Of a DNA stretch of 64,000 bases, positions 48,862-57,868 are shown piece after piece. The notes beneath the pieces were generated by a model. It did no database searches. It had not been told where the DNA came from and saw only the letters and a program-made list of their open reading frames with translations. Location of the stretch: positions 1-64,000 of the forward strand of contig JBJOMW010000015.1 of NCBI GenBank assembly GCA_046052145.1, in the 5' to 3' direction. The translations under genes were made by a program, and so were the position numbers. The stretch's first letter is position 1; each line of letters begins with the position of its first letter. The DNA comes from Falsiroseomonas sp046052145 (GTDB taxonomy: Bacteria > Pseudomonadota > Alphaproteobacteria > Acetobacterales > Acetobacteraceae).

Positions 48862-50733
48862 ATGGACGACACCGCCCCCCCACCCCCCGCCATGCAAGGA
48901 TTGCAGGCCATCGAGGCCGCGCTGGCCACCTTGCCGCTGGTGCCGGGCGTCTACCGGATGCTCGATGCGAAGGGGGATGCGCTCTATGTCGGCAAGGCGC
49001 GCAGCCTGAAGCGGCGCGTCGCGGCCTATACTCGCCTGGCCCAGCTGCCCGAGCGCCTGCGCCGCATGGTGCATGAGACGCGGAGCCTCGAGGTCGTCAC
49101 GACCGCCTCCGAGGCTGAGGCGCTGCTGCTTGAGGCGAACCTGATCAAGCGGCTCCGCCCGCGCTACAACATCGTCCTGCGGGACGATAAATCCTATCCC
49201 TGGCTGGTCCTGACCGAGGACCACCCCTTCCCGCAGATCGCGAAGCACCGCGGCGAGCGCCGCAAGGGCGCCAGCTACTGGGGCCCCTTCGCCTCCGCCT
49301 GGGCGGTCAACCAGACGCTGACCGCCCTCCAGCGCGTCTTCCTGCTGCGCTCCTGCCGCGACACCGTCTTCGACAGCCGCAGCCGCCCCTGCCTGTTGTT
49401 CCAGATCAAGCGCTGCGCCGCGCCCTGCGTGCAGCGGATCAGCCAGGACGACTACGGCGCGCTGGTGCGGGAGGCGAAGGAGTATCTCTCCGGCGGCACG
49501 CCGAGCATCCAAAGGCGCCTCGCGGCCGAGATGGAGGCAGCGGCGGAAAAACTCGAATTCGAGCGCGCGGCGGCGCTGCGCGATCGCATCCGGGGCCTGA
49601 CCCATGTGCAGGGGCGCGACCGCATCAACCTCGATGGCGTCGGCGATGCCGATGTGGTGGCGCTGCACCAGATGGCCGGGCAATCCTGCGTGCAGGTCTT
49701 CTTCTTCCGCGGCGGGCGCAACAACGGCAACCGGCCCTATTTCCTCTCCCATGCCCGCGCGGAGCAGCCGCCCGAGCAGGTGCTCGGCGCCTTCCTCGCC
49801 CAGCTCTACGACGATTTACCCCCGCCGCCGCTGGTCCTGGTCAGCCACGACCCGCGCGAGGCCGCGGTGCTGGCCGATGCGCTCTCGCTCAAGGCCGGGC
49901 GCAAGGTCGAGATCCACCGCCCCCAGCGCGGCGAAAAGCGCGCCGCCATCGAGCACGCCGCGACCAATGCGCGCGAGGCGATCGAGCGCCGCATGGCCGA
50001 AGGCGCGGCGCAATCGGAACTGCTGCAGGGGGTGGCGCGGGTCTTCGATCTGGCCGACGCGCCCGAGCGCATCGAGATCTATGACAACAGCCACATCATG
50101 GGCACGAACGCCTATGGCGTGATGGTCGTCGCTGGCCCGGCAGGCTTCCTGAAGCAGCACTACCGGAAATACGGCATCAAGGATGCGAAGCCGGGAGACG
50201 ACTTCGCCATGATGCGCGAGGTCTTCGAGCGCCGCTTCGGGCGCGCCCTGAAGGAGGATCCCGGGCGCGACAGCGACACCTGGCCCGACCTGGTGCTGAT
50301 CGATGGCGGCGCCGGCCAATTATCGGCGGCGCGGGAGATCCTGAACGAGATGGGGCTGCACGACATCCCGCTGGCGGCCATGGCCAAGGGCCCGGACCGG
50401 GATGCCGGGCGCGAATGGTTCCACCAGCCCGGCCGGGAGCCCTTCCAGCTGCCGCCGCGCGATGCGATTCTCTACTACCTCCAGCGCCTGCGGGACGAGG
50501 CGCACCGATTCGCCATCGCCTCGCACCGGGCCGGCCGGTCGAAGACGCTGACGCGGAGCGAGCTGGATGACGTGCCGGGCGTCGGCGCCGCCCTGAAACG
50601 TAAACTTCTCAATCACTTCGGCTCGGCGCGCGGGGTCCGGAACGCCGCGCTTGAGGATCTGGAGAAGGCGCCCGGCATCGGCCCTGCGGTGGCGCGCCGC
50701 ATCTACCAGCATTTCCACCCGGCCGAGGGCTGA
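48862..50733 (+). CDS. uvrC: excinuclease ABC subunit C
   Basis: 623 residues. GIY-YIG domain PGVYRMLDAKGDALYVGKAR, Cys-rich SCRDTVFDSRSRPCLLFQIK RC, UVR domain (KLEFERAAALRDRIRGL), RNase H-like nuclease with IEIYDNSHIMGTNAYGVMVV, and two helix-hairpin-helix units (VPGVGAALKRKLLNHFGS, KAPGIGPAVARRIY). It makes both incisions beside the lesion. ATG 48862 is used, with GGGAGG 4 nt before GTG-ATG; an upstream TTG at 48781 lies in the DnaA-like repeat. Confidence 0.96.
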   Translation: MDDTAPPPPAMQGLQAIEAALATLPLVPGVYRMLDAKGDALYVGKARSLKRRVAAYTRLAQLPERLRRMVHETRSLEVVTTASEAEALLLEANLIKRLRPRYNIVLRDDKSYPWLVLTEDHPFPQIAKHRGERRKGASYWGPFASAWAVNQTLTALQRVFLLRSCRDTVFDSRSRPCLLFQIKRCAAPCVQRISQDDYGALVREAKEYLSGGTPSIQRRLAAEMEAAAEKLEFERAAALRDRIRGLTHVQGRDRINLDGVGDADVVALHQMAGQSCVQVFFFRGGRNNGNRPYFLSHARAEQPPEQVLGAFLAQLYDDLPPPPLVLVSHDPREAAVLADALSLKAGRKVEIHRPQRGEKRAAIEHAATNAREAIERRMAEGAAQSELLQGVARVFDLADAPERIEIYDNSHIMGTNAYGVMVVAGPAGFLKQHYRKYGIKDAKPGDDFAMMREVFERRFGRALKEDPGRDSDTWPDLVLIDGGAGQLSAAREILNEMGLHDIPLAAMAKGPDRDAGREWFHQPGREPFQLPPRDAILYYLQRLRDEAHRFAIASHRAGRSKTLTRSELDDVPGVGAALKRKLLNHFGSARGVRNAALEDLEKAPGIGPAVARRIYQHFHPAEG

Positions 50734-50815
50734 GGAGGCGAAGGGGGATTTCGGCGCGCGCGGCCCGCTCTCCCGCCTCGCCCGGGCGCAGCCCTTCTGC
50801 TAAAGCAGGGGCTGC

Positions 50816-51439
50816 ATGCCGACGGATTTGCCGAACCTCCTGACGCTTTCGCGCATCGCCGCCATCCCGGTGCTGGTGGTGCTGGTGGCGATCCGCGACC
50901 CCTGGGCGGATTTCGCCGCCTGCGTCGTCTTCTCGGCCGCCGCGATCACCGATTACTTCGATGGCAAGCTGGCGCGGGAGCGGCAGCAGATCACGGCCTT
51001 CGGGCGCATGCTGGACCCGATCGCGGACAAGCTGCTGGTGGGTGCCGCGCTGATGCTGCTGGCCGGCATGGGACGGCTGACCGACACCGCGCTGTTTCCC
51101 GCCATCGTGATCCTGCTGCGGGAGATCCTGGTTTCGGGCCTGCGGGAGTATCTGGCGGGGCTCGCGGTCGGGCTGCCCGTGACGAAGCTGGCCAAGTGGA
51201 AGACCGGCTTCCAGATGGGCGCGCTCGGCACGCTGCTGGCGGGCGACACGGCGGCCTCCGTCCTTGGCCTGTCCTTCCTGCCGGTCTCGCTGATCGGTGA
51301 ATTGATGCTCTGGACCGCCGCGGTGCTGACGATGATCACGGGCTGGGACTACCTCCAGGCCGGGCTCAGCCATGCCGGTGCCGGCGGCGCTGAGCCACCG
51401 CGGCGCGAGGCGCCGCGGCAGGAGACCGCACGCTCTTGA
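50816..51439 (+). CDS. pgsA: CDP-diacylglycerol-glycerol-3-phosphate 3-phosphatidyltransferase
   Basis: 207 residues. The CDP-alcohol phosphotransferase motif is DYFDGKLARERQQITAFGRM followed by LDPIADK, that is DG-x2-AR-x8-G-x3-D-x3-D. About five membrane spans. It makes phosphatidylglycerophosphate at the inner membrane. The C-terminal 20 residues are polar and unusual. In many Alphaproteobacteria uvrC-pgsA-moaD-moaE are neighbours, as here. Confidence 0.92.
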   Translation: MPTDLPNLLTLSRIAAIPVLVVLVAIRDPWADFAACVVFSAAAITDYFDGKLARERQQITAFGRMLDPIADKLLVGAALMLLAGMGRLTDTALFPAIVILLREILVSGLREYLAGLAVGLPVTKLAKWKTGFQMGALGTLLAGDTAASVLGLSFLPVSLIGELMLWTAAVLTMITGWDYLQAGLSHAGAGGAEPPRREAPRQETARS

Positions 51440-51492
51440 GGACGCGGCCCGCCGAGCGCATCTTCCACGCATAGTTTCTGTTGAGAGCCACG

Positions 51493-52104
51493 ATGCCCTT
51501 CGCGAACCGGAGCTTCCCCCGCGCCGCGCTGGCCCTGATGGGCCCGGCGCTGCTGCTTGGCGCCTGCAGCGTCGCCGATGGCGTGTCCTCGCCCTTCGTC
51601 TCGGCGCGCAACACCGTGACGCTCGACAGCCTGACGGCGCAGCGGGTGCGCGGCGCCAACCCCGACTTCACGCCGATCACCGCCGAGCCCGGCAATGTCT
51701 GGCCGGAGCAGGAAGCGCCCCGCCCCACGCTGCTCGGCAGCCCGGATGAGGCGATGCGGAACATCCCCGACTACCGTCCGTCACTGATCGAAGGCGCGCC
51801 GCCCGCGCGCTCCCCGCTCTCCGGCAGTTCGAGCCCCGTGCCCCCGCTGCCGCCGGTGCAGCCGCAGCGGGTGACGCCCGCCGTGCCGCCCGCCGTCGCG
51901 CCGCCGGCACCGCGCACGGAAGGCCGCGCGCTGGTCGATCCCTCGGGCCAGCCGGCGATCTCGACCGGCCAGGCCGGCCGCGTGCAGGGCTTCACCCAGC
52001 CCGGCCAGGGCGGCGGCGCGGTGATCCGCGACGGCAATGTCGAGACCTGGATCGGCTCGGACGGGCAGGTGCGCACCCGGGTCGTCCCGCCGGGCCAGCG
52101 CTGA
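51493..52104 (+). CDS. proline-rich lipoprotein, 203 aa
   Basis: MPFANRSFPRAALALMGPAL, lipobox LLGAC (Cys25). The mature part is a Pro-rich spacer (VPPLPPVQPQRVTPAVPPAV) and a C-terminal VIRDGNVETWIGSDGQVRTR with possible beta structure. Probably an outer-membrane or periplasmic lipoprotein of unknown role. The ATG at 51493 is preferred over a TTG at 51481. Confidence 0.65.
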   Translation: MPFANRSFPRAALALMGPALLLGACSVADGVSSPFVSARNTVTLDSLTAQRVRGANPDFTPITAEPGNVWPEQEAPRPTLLGSPDEAMRNIPDYRPSLIEGAPPARSPLSGSSSPVPPLPPVQPQRVTPAVPPAVAPPAPRTEGRALVDPSGQPAISTGQAGRVQGFTQPGQGGGAVIRDGNVETWIGSDGQVRTRVVPPGQR

Positions 52105-52117
52105 GGCCCTCTACGCC

Positions 52118-52369
52118 GTGCAGATTCTCTACTTCGCCTGGGTGCGGCAGAAGGTCGGCTTCGCCGAGGAAGAGGTGGCGCCGCCGCCGGAGGTGCGGGA
52201 TGTCGCCGGGCTGATCGCCTGGCTGGCGGGCCGGAGCCCCGGCCATGCCGCGGCCTTCGCCGATCCGCGCCAGTTGCGCGCCGCGGTGAACCAGGACTTC
52301 GCCGCACCCGACGCGCCCGTGGCGCCGGGCGATGAGGTCGCCTTCTTCCCCCCCGTGACCGGCGGCTGA
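52118..52369 (+). CDS. moaD: molybdopterin synthase sulfur carrier subunit
   Basis: 83 residues from GTG. MQILYFAWVRQKVGFAEEEV opening, AAVNQDFAAPDAPVAPGDEV and the end AFFPPVTGG with the C-terminal Gly-Gly that is thiocarboxylated. It supplies sulfur to MoaE. Directly upstream of moaE. Confidence 0.92.
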   Translation: MQILYFAWVRQKVGFAEEEVAPPPEVRDVAGLIAWLAGRSPGHAAAFADPRQLRAAVNQDFAAPDAPVAPGDEVAFFPPVTGG

Positions 52370-52371
52370 GC

Positions 52372-52830
52372 ATGGCTGTCGCACCGCGCATCCTGGTGCA
52401 GGAGGCGCCCTTCGACCTGGGAGCGGAGACAGCCGCGCTCTCCGCCGGGCGCGTGGATGTCGGCGGGCTCGCGAGTTTCCTTGGCATCTGCCGCGGCGAT
52501 GGCGGACTTACGGCCATGGTGCTCGAGCATTATCCCGGGATGACGGAACGTGCGCTCGAGAAGATCGCGCGCGAGGCCTGCGAACGCTGGCCGCTGACGG
52601 GCTGCACCGTCATCCATCGCCATGGCCGGCTGGTGCCGGGCGATCCGATCGTGCTGGTGCTGACCGCGAGCGCGCATCGCGTCGCGGCGCTCGAGGCCTG
52701 TGCCTTCCTGATCGACTGGCTGAAGACCAAGGCGCCCTTCTGGAAGCGCGAGGAATTCGCCGGCGGCGAGGCACGCTGGGTCGAGGCAAAGGCCGAGGAC
52801 GACAAGGCCGCGGCGCGCTGGGCGCGCTGA
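52372..52830 (+). CDS. moaE: molybdopterin synthase catalytic subunit
   Basis: 152 residues. VGGLASFLGICRGDGGLTAM, VLEHYPGMTERALEKIAREA, GCTVIHRHGRLVPGDPIVLV, SAHRVAALEACAFLIDWLKT and KAPFWKREEF are the family blocks, with the catalytic Lys in the KTKAPFWKRE segment. It inserts two sulfurs into precursor Z to form molybdopterin. Its stop overlaps the next start (TGATG). Confidence 0.95.
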   Translation: MAVAPRILVQEAPFDLGAETAALSAGRVDVGGLASFLGICRGDGGLTAMVLEHYPGMTERALEKIAREACERWPLTGCTVIHRHGRLVPGDPIVLVLTASAHRVAALEACAFLIDWLKTKAPFWKREEFAGGEARWVEAKAEDDKAAARWAR

Positions 52831-54146
52831 TGCGCCTGCTGGCCCTGCTCGGCGGCGGGCTGCTGCTGGTCTGGCCGGCTTTTCTCAACGGCTACCCGCT
52901 GGTCTTCAGCGACACCGGCGCCTTCCTGCACCAAACGCTGGGTCCGCTCGTCATCTGGGACAAGCCGCATGTCTATGGGCCGCTGCTGCATGCCTTCCAT
53001 TGGCGGCTGAGCCTGTGGGGCCCGCTGCTGGCGCAGGGGGCGATGCTGTCCTGGCTGCTCTGGCTGCTGCAGCGCAGCCTGCGGGGGCGGGCGACGCCCT
53101 GGCTGCACCTTCTGGCCTGCGCGGGGATTGCGGCGCTGACCACCGCGCCCTTCACCGCCGCGCTGCTGATGCCCGATATCTTCGCCCCCGCGGTGCTGCT
53201 GGCGCTACTGCTGCTCGCCTTCGCGCGGGAGGCAGTGTCGCGCGCGGAAGCCTTGGGGCTCGGGTTGGTCGCGGCCATCGGGATTGCGGCGCATCTCTCG
53301 CATCTGCCGCTGGCGGCCGCGATCATCGCGCTCGCTTTGCTGCTGACGCGGCGCCTTGCGCCGGCGTTGCGCACCGCGGCGCCACTGGCGGGCGCGGTGC
53401 TGCTCCTGCTGGCGACGAATTTCTGGGGGCATGGGCGCGCGGGCCTCTCGCCGCATGGCGCGACCTTTGCGCTCGCCCGGCTGCAGGCCGATGGCCCCGC
53501 CGCGGCAGTGCTTCGCGCCCGCTGCCCCGATGCCGGCTGGTATCTCTGCGCCTTCGCGGACCAGCTGCCGATGGACAGCGACGCGTTCCTCTGGGCGCCG
53601 GACAGCCCGGTGAACCGTGCGCCGGACGGCACGCCGCGCTTCCTCGGCGGCGCGATGCTCTCGGCCGAGGCGCAGGAGATCGTGGCGGCGACGCTGCGCA
53701 CCCATCCGGTCGAGGTCGCGCAGGCGATGCTGCGCAACATGCTGGTCCAGATCGTCACCGCGACGGCGGGCGACACGCTCGTCGCGGACCACCTCGCCGC
53801 CGCGGTGCGGCCGCGCATCGCCGAGGGTTTTCCCGCCAGCGAAATCGCTGCTTATGACGCCGCGCTGCAGCCGCGCGGGCATCTGCCCGATGCGGCCGCG
53901 GCCTTCCTGTGGCCGCATGCGCCGGTGCTGGTGATCGGCGCGGGGCTGGCGCTGCTGGCCTGGTGGCGCGCGGCGCGGACGCACGATCTGCGCCGGCTTG
54001 GCCTTGTAGTCGGCGTGCTGGTGGGCGTGACGGCGAACGCCTTCGCGACCGGCGCGCTTTCCAAGCCGCATCTGCGCTACGAGGCGCGGATCCTGTGGCT
54101 GATGCCGGTCGTCGCGGCGCTGGCGCTGCTGCCGCGGCGGCCGTGA
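52830..54146 (+). CDS. multi-span membrane protein, paralogue A
   Basis: 438 residues, about nine hydrophobic spans. Starts MRLLALLGGGLLLVWPAFLN; characteristic blocks are GYPLVFSDTGAFLHQT, HLSHLPLAAAIIALAL, FALARLQADGPAAAVLRARC, GWYLCAFADQLPMDSDAFLW and GALSKPHLRYEARILWLMPV. It shares these blocks with the following gene. Family not recognised; an ArnT/O-antigen ligase-type glycan enzyme is one possibility because of the multi-span layout with a periplasmic loop of 120 residues. Confidence 0.65.
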   Translation: MRLLALLGGGLLLVWPAFLNGYPLVFSDTGAFLHQTLGPLVIWDKPHVYGPLLHAFHWRLSLWGPLLAQGAMLSWLLWLLQRSLRGRATPWLHLLACAGIAALTTAPFTAALLMPDIFAPAVLLALLLLAFAREAVSRAEALGLGLVAAIGIAAHLSHLPLAAAIIALALLLTRRLAPALRTAAPLAGAVLLLLATNFWGHGRAGLSPHGATFALARLQADGPAAAVLRARCPDAGWYLCAFADQLPMDSDAFLWAPDSPVNRAPDGTPRFLGGAMLSAEAQEIVAATLRTHPVEVAQAMLRNMLVQIVTATAGDTLVADHLAAAVRPRIAEGFPASEIAAYDAALQPRGHLPDAAAAFLWPHAPVLVIGAGLALLAWWRAARTHDLRRLGLVVGVLVGVTANAFATGALSKPHLRYEARILWLMPVVAALALLPRRP

Positions 54147-55480
54147 AGTTCCTGGCGATCCTGGCAGGCGCGCTGCTGCTGGCCTGGCCCGCGGCGTTCA
54201 ATGGCTATCCGCTCGTCTTCATCGACAGCGTCTCCTACCTCAACCACACGACGCTGCCGGAGACGCCCTGGGACAAGACCCAGGCCTATGGACCCTTCCT
54301 CCACCTGGTCCATTGGCAGGTCTCGCTGTGGCCGGCGGTGCTCGCGCAGGGGCTGATGGCCTCGCATCTGATCTGGCTGGCGCAGCGCATGGTGCGCGGC
54401 ACGGCGACGCGGGCGGCGCATCTGCTGGTCTGCGGTGCGCTCGCTGCGCTCAGTGCCGCGCCATGGTTCCTGGCGACGCTGATGCCGGATGCGCTGACGG
54501 CGCTCGTCCCGCTCGCGCTGATCCTGCTGGGCTTCGGTCGGCTCAGCCGCACCGAGACCGCCTGGGTCGCGCTGGTCGGCGCGCTGGCGATCGCGGCCCA
54601 TCTCTCCCACCTGCCGACGGCCGCGGCGATGGTCGCGCTGACGGTGCTGCTGGCGCGCCGGCCAGGGCCGGTGCTGCGTGCAGCGCTGCCGCTCGGCCTG
54701 GCCCTGGCTTTCCTTGCGACCTCCAACCTGCTCGCCTTCGGTCGGGCGACGCTGTCGCCGCACGGATCGGTCTTCCTGCTGGCGCGGCTGCAGGATGACG
54801 GGCCAGCGGCCGCGGTGATCCGCGCGCGCTGCACCTCCTCTCCCCAGGGGGCGGGCTGGCATCTCTGCGCCTTCGCGGATCGCCTGCCGATGGACAGCGA
54901 CACCTTCCTCTGGGACGGGACGAGCCCGCTGAACCGCAATGCGGATGGATCACCGCGGCCAATGGGCGGCGTCGCTGGTGCTGCGGAAGCGCGGGAGATC
55001 ATCGCCGCGACGCTCCGCGAGTACCCCGGCGCGGTCGCGGGCGCGATGCTGCGCAATGCTATCACGCAGCTGCTGAAGCCGCGCGTCGGCGATACGCTCG
55101 GCAACGAGCATCTGGCGCTATCGGCGCGCATCCCGATCGCGCGCAGCTTCCCGTCCGGGGAGCTCGCCGCCTTCGATGCCGGCTTGCAGATGCAGGGCGC
55201 GTTGCAGGCCCGCGCCGCGCCGTTGCTGGCGCCGCATATCCCGGTGCTGCTGCTGTCGCTGAGCGGGGCGCTCTGGCTGCTCTGGCGGGCGTTGCGGGCG
55301 CGCGACACGCCGCGCGCGGCGCTGCTGGCCGGGGCGTTGCTGGCGCTGCTGGCGAATGCGGCCGCGACCGGCGCGCTCTCCAAGCCGCATGAGCGCTATC
55401 AGGCGCGGATCGTCTGGCTGCTGCCGCTGGCCGTGATGCTGGGCGCACTGCCTGCCGCGCGGCGGGATGCGGCGTCGTGA
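54143..55480 (+). CDS. multi-span membrane protein, paralogue B
   Basis: 445 residues from GTG, overlapping paralogue A by GTGA. Parallel blocks: GYPLVFIDSVSYLNHT, HLSHLPTAAAMVALTV, FLLARLQDDGPAAAVIRARC, GWHLCAFADRLPMDSDTFLW and GALSKPHERYQARIVWLLPL. The two proteins align over their whole length, so they come from a tandem duplication and may work as a pair. Convergent with ilvE. Function unknown. Confidence 0.68.
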   Translation: MKFLAILAGALLLAWPAAFNGYPLVFIDSVSYLNHTTLPETPWDKTQAYGPFLHLVHWQVSLWPAVLAQGLMASHLIWLAQRMVRGTATRAAHLLVCGALAALSAAPWFLATLMPDALTALVPLALILLGFGRLSRTETAWVALVGALAIAAHLSHLPTAAAMVALTVLLARRPGPVLRAALPLGLALAFLATSNLLAFGRATLSPHGSVFLLARLQDDGPAAAVIRARCTSSPQGAGWHLCAFADRLPMDSDTFLWDGTSPLNRNADGSPRPMGGVAGAAEAREIIAATLREYPGAVAGAMLRNAITQLLKPRVGDTLGNEHLALSARIPIARSFPSGELAAFDAGLQMQGALQARAAPLLAPHIPVLLLSLSGALWLLWRALRARDTPRAALLAGALLALLANAAATGALSKPHERYQARIVWLLPLAVMLGALPAARRDAAS

Positions 55481-55508
55481 ACGGCGCCGCACCCACCGGG
55501 TTGCCGGA

Positions 55509-56411
55509 TCAACCGCCGAGTTGCGCCGCGACCTGCTCCGGCGTCATGCGGACCAGCGCCTCGTAGTCCTTCAGCAGCGTCTCGGTGATCGCACCGGGGG
55601 TGAAGGTGAGATCGCCCACCTGGCGCACCGGCGTCACCTCGGCCGCGGTGCCGGCCAGGAACACCTCGGTCGCCTTCGCGAGATCCGCCTGCGGGATGGT
55701 GCGCTCCACCACCTTGAGCTGGCGCTTCTTCGCCAGCGCCATCACGGTCCGCCGCGTGATGCCGTCCAGGAAGTTGATCGGGGTCGGCGTGTGCAATTCG
55801 CCATCGATCGCCAGGAACACATTGGCGCCCGTCCCTTCGCTGATGTCGCCCTTCCAGTCGAGCATGAGCGCATCGTCGAAGCCCTCGGCCTCAGCGGCGT
55901 GCTTCGACAGCGTACCGATCATGTAGAGGCCGGCCGCCTTCGACGCGGTCGGCGCAGTTTCAGGGTGCGGGCGCTTCCACTTCGCCCAAGCCAGGCGCAC
56001 GCCCTGCATGCGCTTGTCGCCAAAGAGGTTCGGCCAGGCCCAGGTGGCGATCGCCAGATGGATCTTGGTCTGCTGAGCCGAGACTGAGAGCTGTTCCGAG
56101 CCGCGCCAGGCGAGCGGGCGGACATAGCCATCCGTCAGGCCGTTCTTCGCCAGCGTCGCGATGCAGGCCGCGTCGATCTGCTCGGCGGTGTAGGGAATCT
56201 CGAAGCCGAGGATGCGGCCGGACGCGATCAGGCGGTCCGTGTGTTCGCGCAGCTTGAAGATATGCCCGCCATAGGCGCGCTCGCCCTCGAAGACGCCGGA
56301 GGCATAGTGCAGCCCGTGCGAGAGCACATGCAGCCGCGCATCGCGCCAGGGGACGAAGTCGCCATCATACCAGATCCAGCCGTCGCGGTCGTCGAAGGGC
56401 ACCAGGGCCAT
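55509..56411 (-). CDS. ilvE: branched-chain amino acid aminotransferase
   Basis: 300 residues, fold-type IV PLP enzyme. HGLHYASGVFEGERAYGG, DGYVRPLAWRGSEQLSVS, TASKAAGLYMIGTLSKHAAE, DALMLDWKGDISEGTGANVF, LDGITRRTVMALAK and EVFLAGTAAEVTPV are the class IV blocks, with the EGTGANVF and GTAAEVTP loops binding the cofactor phosphate. It catalyses the last step in Val/Leu/Ile synthesis. GGAGG precedes the ATG. It is divergent from the MarR gene. Confidence 0.95.
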   Translation of the reverse strand: MALVPFDDRDGWIWYDGDFVPWRDARLHVLSHGLHYASGVFEGERAYGGHIFKLREHTDRLIASGRILGFEIPYTAEQIDAACIATLAKNGLTDGYVRPLAWRGSEQLSVSAQQTKIHLAIATWAWPNLFGDKRMQGVRLAWAKWKRPHPETAPTASKAAGLYMIGTLSKHAAEAEGFDDALMLDWKGDISEGTGANVFLAIDGELHTPTPINFLDGITRRTVMALAKKRQLKVVERTIPQADLAKATEVFLAGTAAEVTPVRQVGDLTFTPGAITETLLKDYEALVRMTPEQVAAQLGG

Positions 56412-56591
56412 CGCGGCAGTCCTCCATGTCTGTCCTTGGCGATCCCGGCCGCTCCCGGCAGCAGGTCGCTACGCATCCGCAAGCGGCTGTCCTAGTATCG
56501 GCGCAGGGCCGCGGCATGCGATGGGCGAAGTCTGGCGCGGCGGAGGAAAAGCGTCAACAATGCTGACCCAATACCGGCAGGATGGGACCGC

Positions 56592-57158
56592 ATGACCGGC
56601 ATGACCCGACCGGCCCCGCTGCGGGAGGCCATGGCGCCGGAGCTCGGCGTCAAGGATCCGCCCGCGGGGCGCAACCTGCTCTTCCTGCGGGAGGAGGAGC
56701 TTCGCCTCGCGCAGGACCTGCTGTTCTTCGGCTACCGCGACTTCACCGCCGGCGCCGACCAGATCCTGGCCGATCTCGGCATGGGGCGGGCGCATCACCG
56801 CGTGCTGCATTTCGTCGGGCGGCGACCGGGGATCACGGTCGGCGAGTTGCTCGGCATCCTCGCCATCACCAAGCAATCGCTCGGGCGCGTTCTGACGCCA
56901 CTGGTGGAGGAAGGCTACGTCACCCAGGCGCCTGGCCGCGCCGACCGGCGCCAGCGGCTGCTGTCCCTGACGCCGAAGGGCGCGGCGCTGGAACGGCGTC
57001 TGTTCGAGCGCCAGCGCGAGACGGTGATGGCCGCCTACCGCGAGGCCGGGCCACAGGCCGTTGAAGGGTTTCGCCGTGTCATGCGCGGCCTGATGGGCGC
57101 GGAGGCCCGCACCGCGCTCGCGAGGCTTGAGGCGACGGGCCCGGAGGGCGCCGGATGA
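56592..57158 (+). CDS. MarR-family regulator (PetP-like)
   Basis: 188 residues. Winged helix: LGMGRAHHRVLHFVGRRPGI, TVGELLGILAITKQSLGRVL, TPLVEEGYVTQAPGRADRRQ, RLLSLTPKGAALERRLFERQ. The DRRQRLLSLT wing is typical. It overlaps the response regulator gene by ATGA; this MarR-OmpR pair next to ilvE recalls PetP-PetR of Rhodobacter, needed for cytochrome bc1. The regulated genes here are unknown. Confidence 0.85.
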   Translation: MTGMTRPAPLREAMAPELGVKDPPAGRNLLFLREEELRLAQDLLFFGYRDFTAGADQILADLGMGRAHHRVLHFVGRRPGITVGELLGILAITKQSLGRVLTPLVEEGYVTQAPGRADRRQRLLSLTPKGAALERRLFERQRETVMAAYREAGPQAVEGFRRVMRGLMGAEARTALARLEATGPEGAG

Positions 57159-57868
57159 GCACCGCCACCGAGATGCCGGAACCGCCGCACCTGCTGGTCG
57201 TGGATGACGACGCCAGGCTCCGCGCGCTGCTGCAGCGTTTCCTGGACGAGCAGGGGTTCCGCGTGACCGCCGCAGCGGACGCCGCCGCCGCGCGGCGGGC
57301 GCTGGCGGGCTTCGCCTTCGATCTTGTCGTGCTTGATGTGATGATGCCCGGCGAGAGCGGGATCGAATTGGCCGCCAGCCTCCGCCGAGAGGGGCAGGAG
57401 GTGCCGATCCTGATGCTGACCGCACGCGGGGAGCCCGATGACCGCATCGCCGGCCTCGAGGCGGGCGTTGATGATTACCTCGGGAAACCCTTCGACCCGA
57501 GGGAGCTGGCGCTGCGCATCCGCACCATCCTCCGCCGTGCCGCGCCGCCGCCGGTCGAGACGACGTCGGGGCCCGTGCAGCTTGGCACGCGCTGGTTCGA
57601 CCCGCAGCGCAACGAGCTGCGCGGGCCGGAGGGCAGCATCCGCCTGACGGGCGGAGAGGCCGCGCTGCTCGCCGCCCTCGCGGCCCGACCGAACGAGATC
57701 CTGAGCCGCGAGGATATCGCAGCGGCCCTCGGCACGCCCGAAGCGGGGGAGCGGGCGATCGACGTGCAGGTCACGCGGCTCAGGCGCAAGATCGAGCCCG
57801 ATCCACGCGAGCCGCGCTTCATCCAGACCGTGCGGCACCGCGGCTATGTGCTGCGGCCGGGGCTCTGA
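57155..57868 (+). CDS. OmpR-family response regulator (PetR-like)
   Basis: 237 residues. Receiver: VVDDDAR acidic pocket, phospho-Asp in VVLDVMMPGESG, Thr in LTARGE and Lys in GKPFDP. C-terminal winged helix: LTGGEAALLAALAARPNEIL, SREDIAAALGTPEAGERAID, VQVTRLRRKIEPDPREPRFI. It is in one operon with MarR and a histidine kinase (ends joined by ATGA/TGATG). Confidence 0.93.
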   Translation: MSTATEMPEPPHLLVVDDDARLRALLQRFLDEQGFRVTAAADAAAARRALAGFAFDLVVLDVMMPGESGIELAASLRREGQEVPILMLTARGEPDDRIAGLEAGVDDYLGKPFDPRELALRIRTILRRAAPPPVETTSGPVQLGTRWFDPQRNELRGPEGSIRLTGGEAALLAALAARPNEILSREDIAAALGTPEAGERAIDVQVTRLRRKIEPDPREPRFIQTVRHRGYVLRPGL

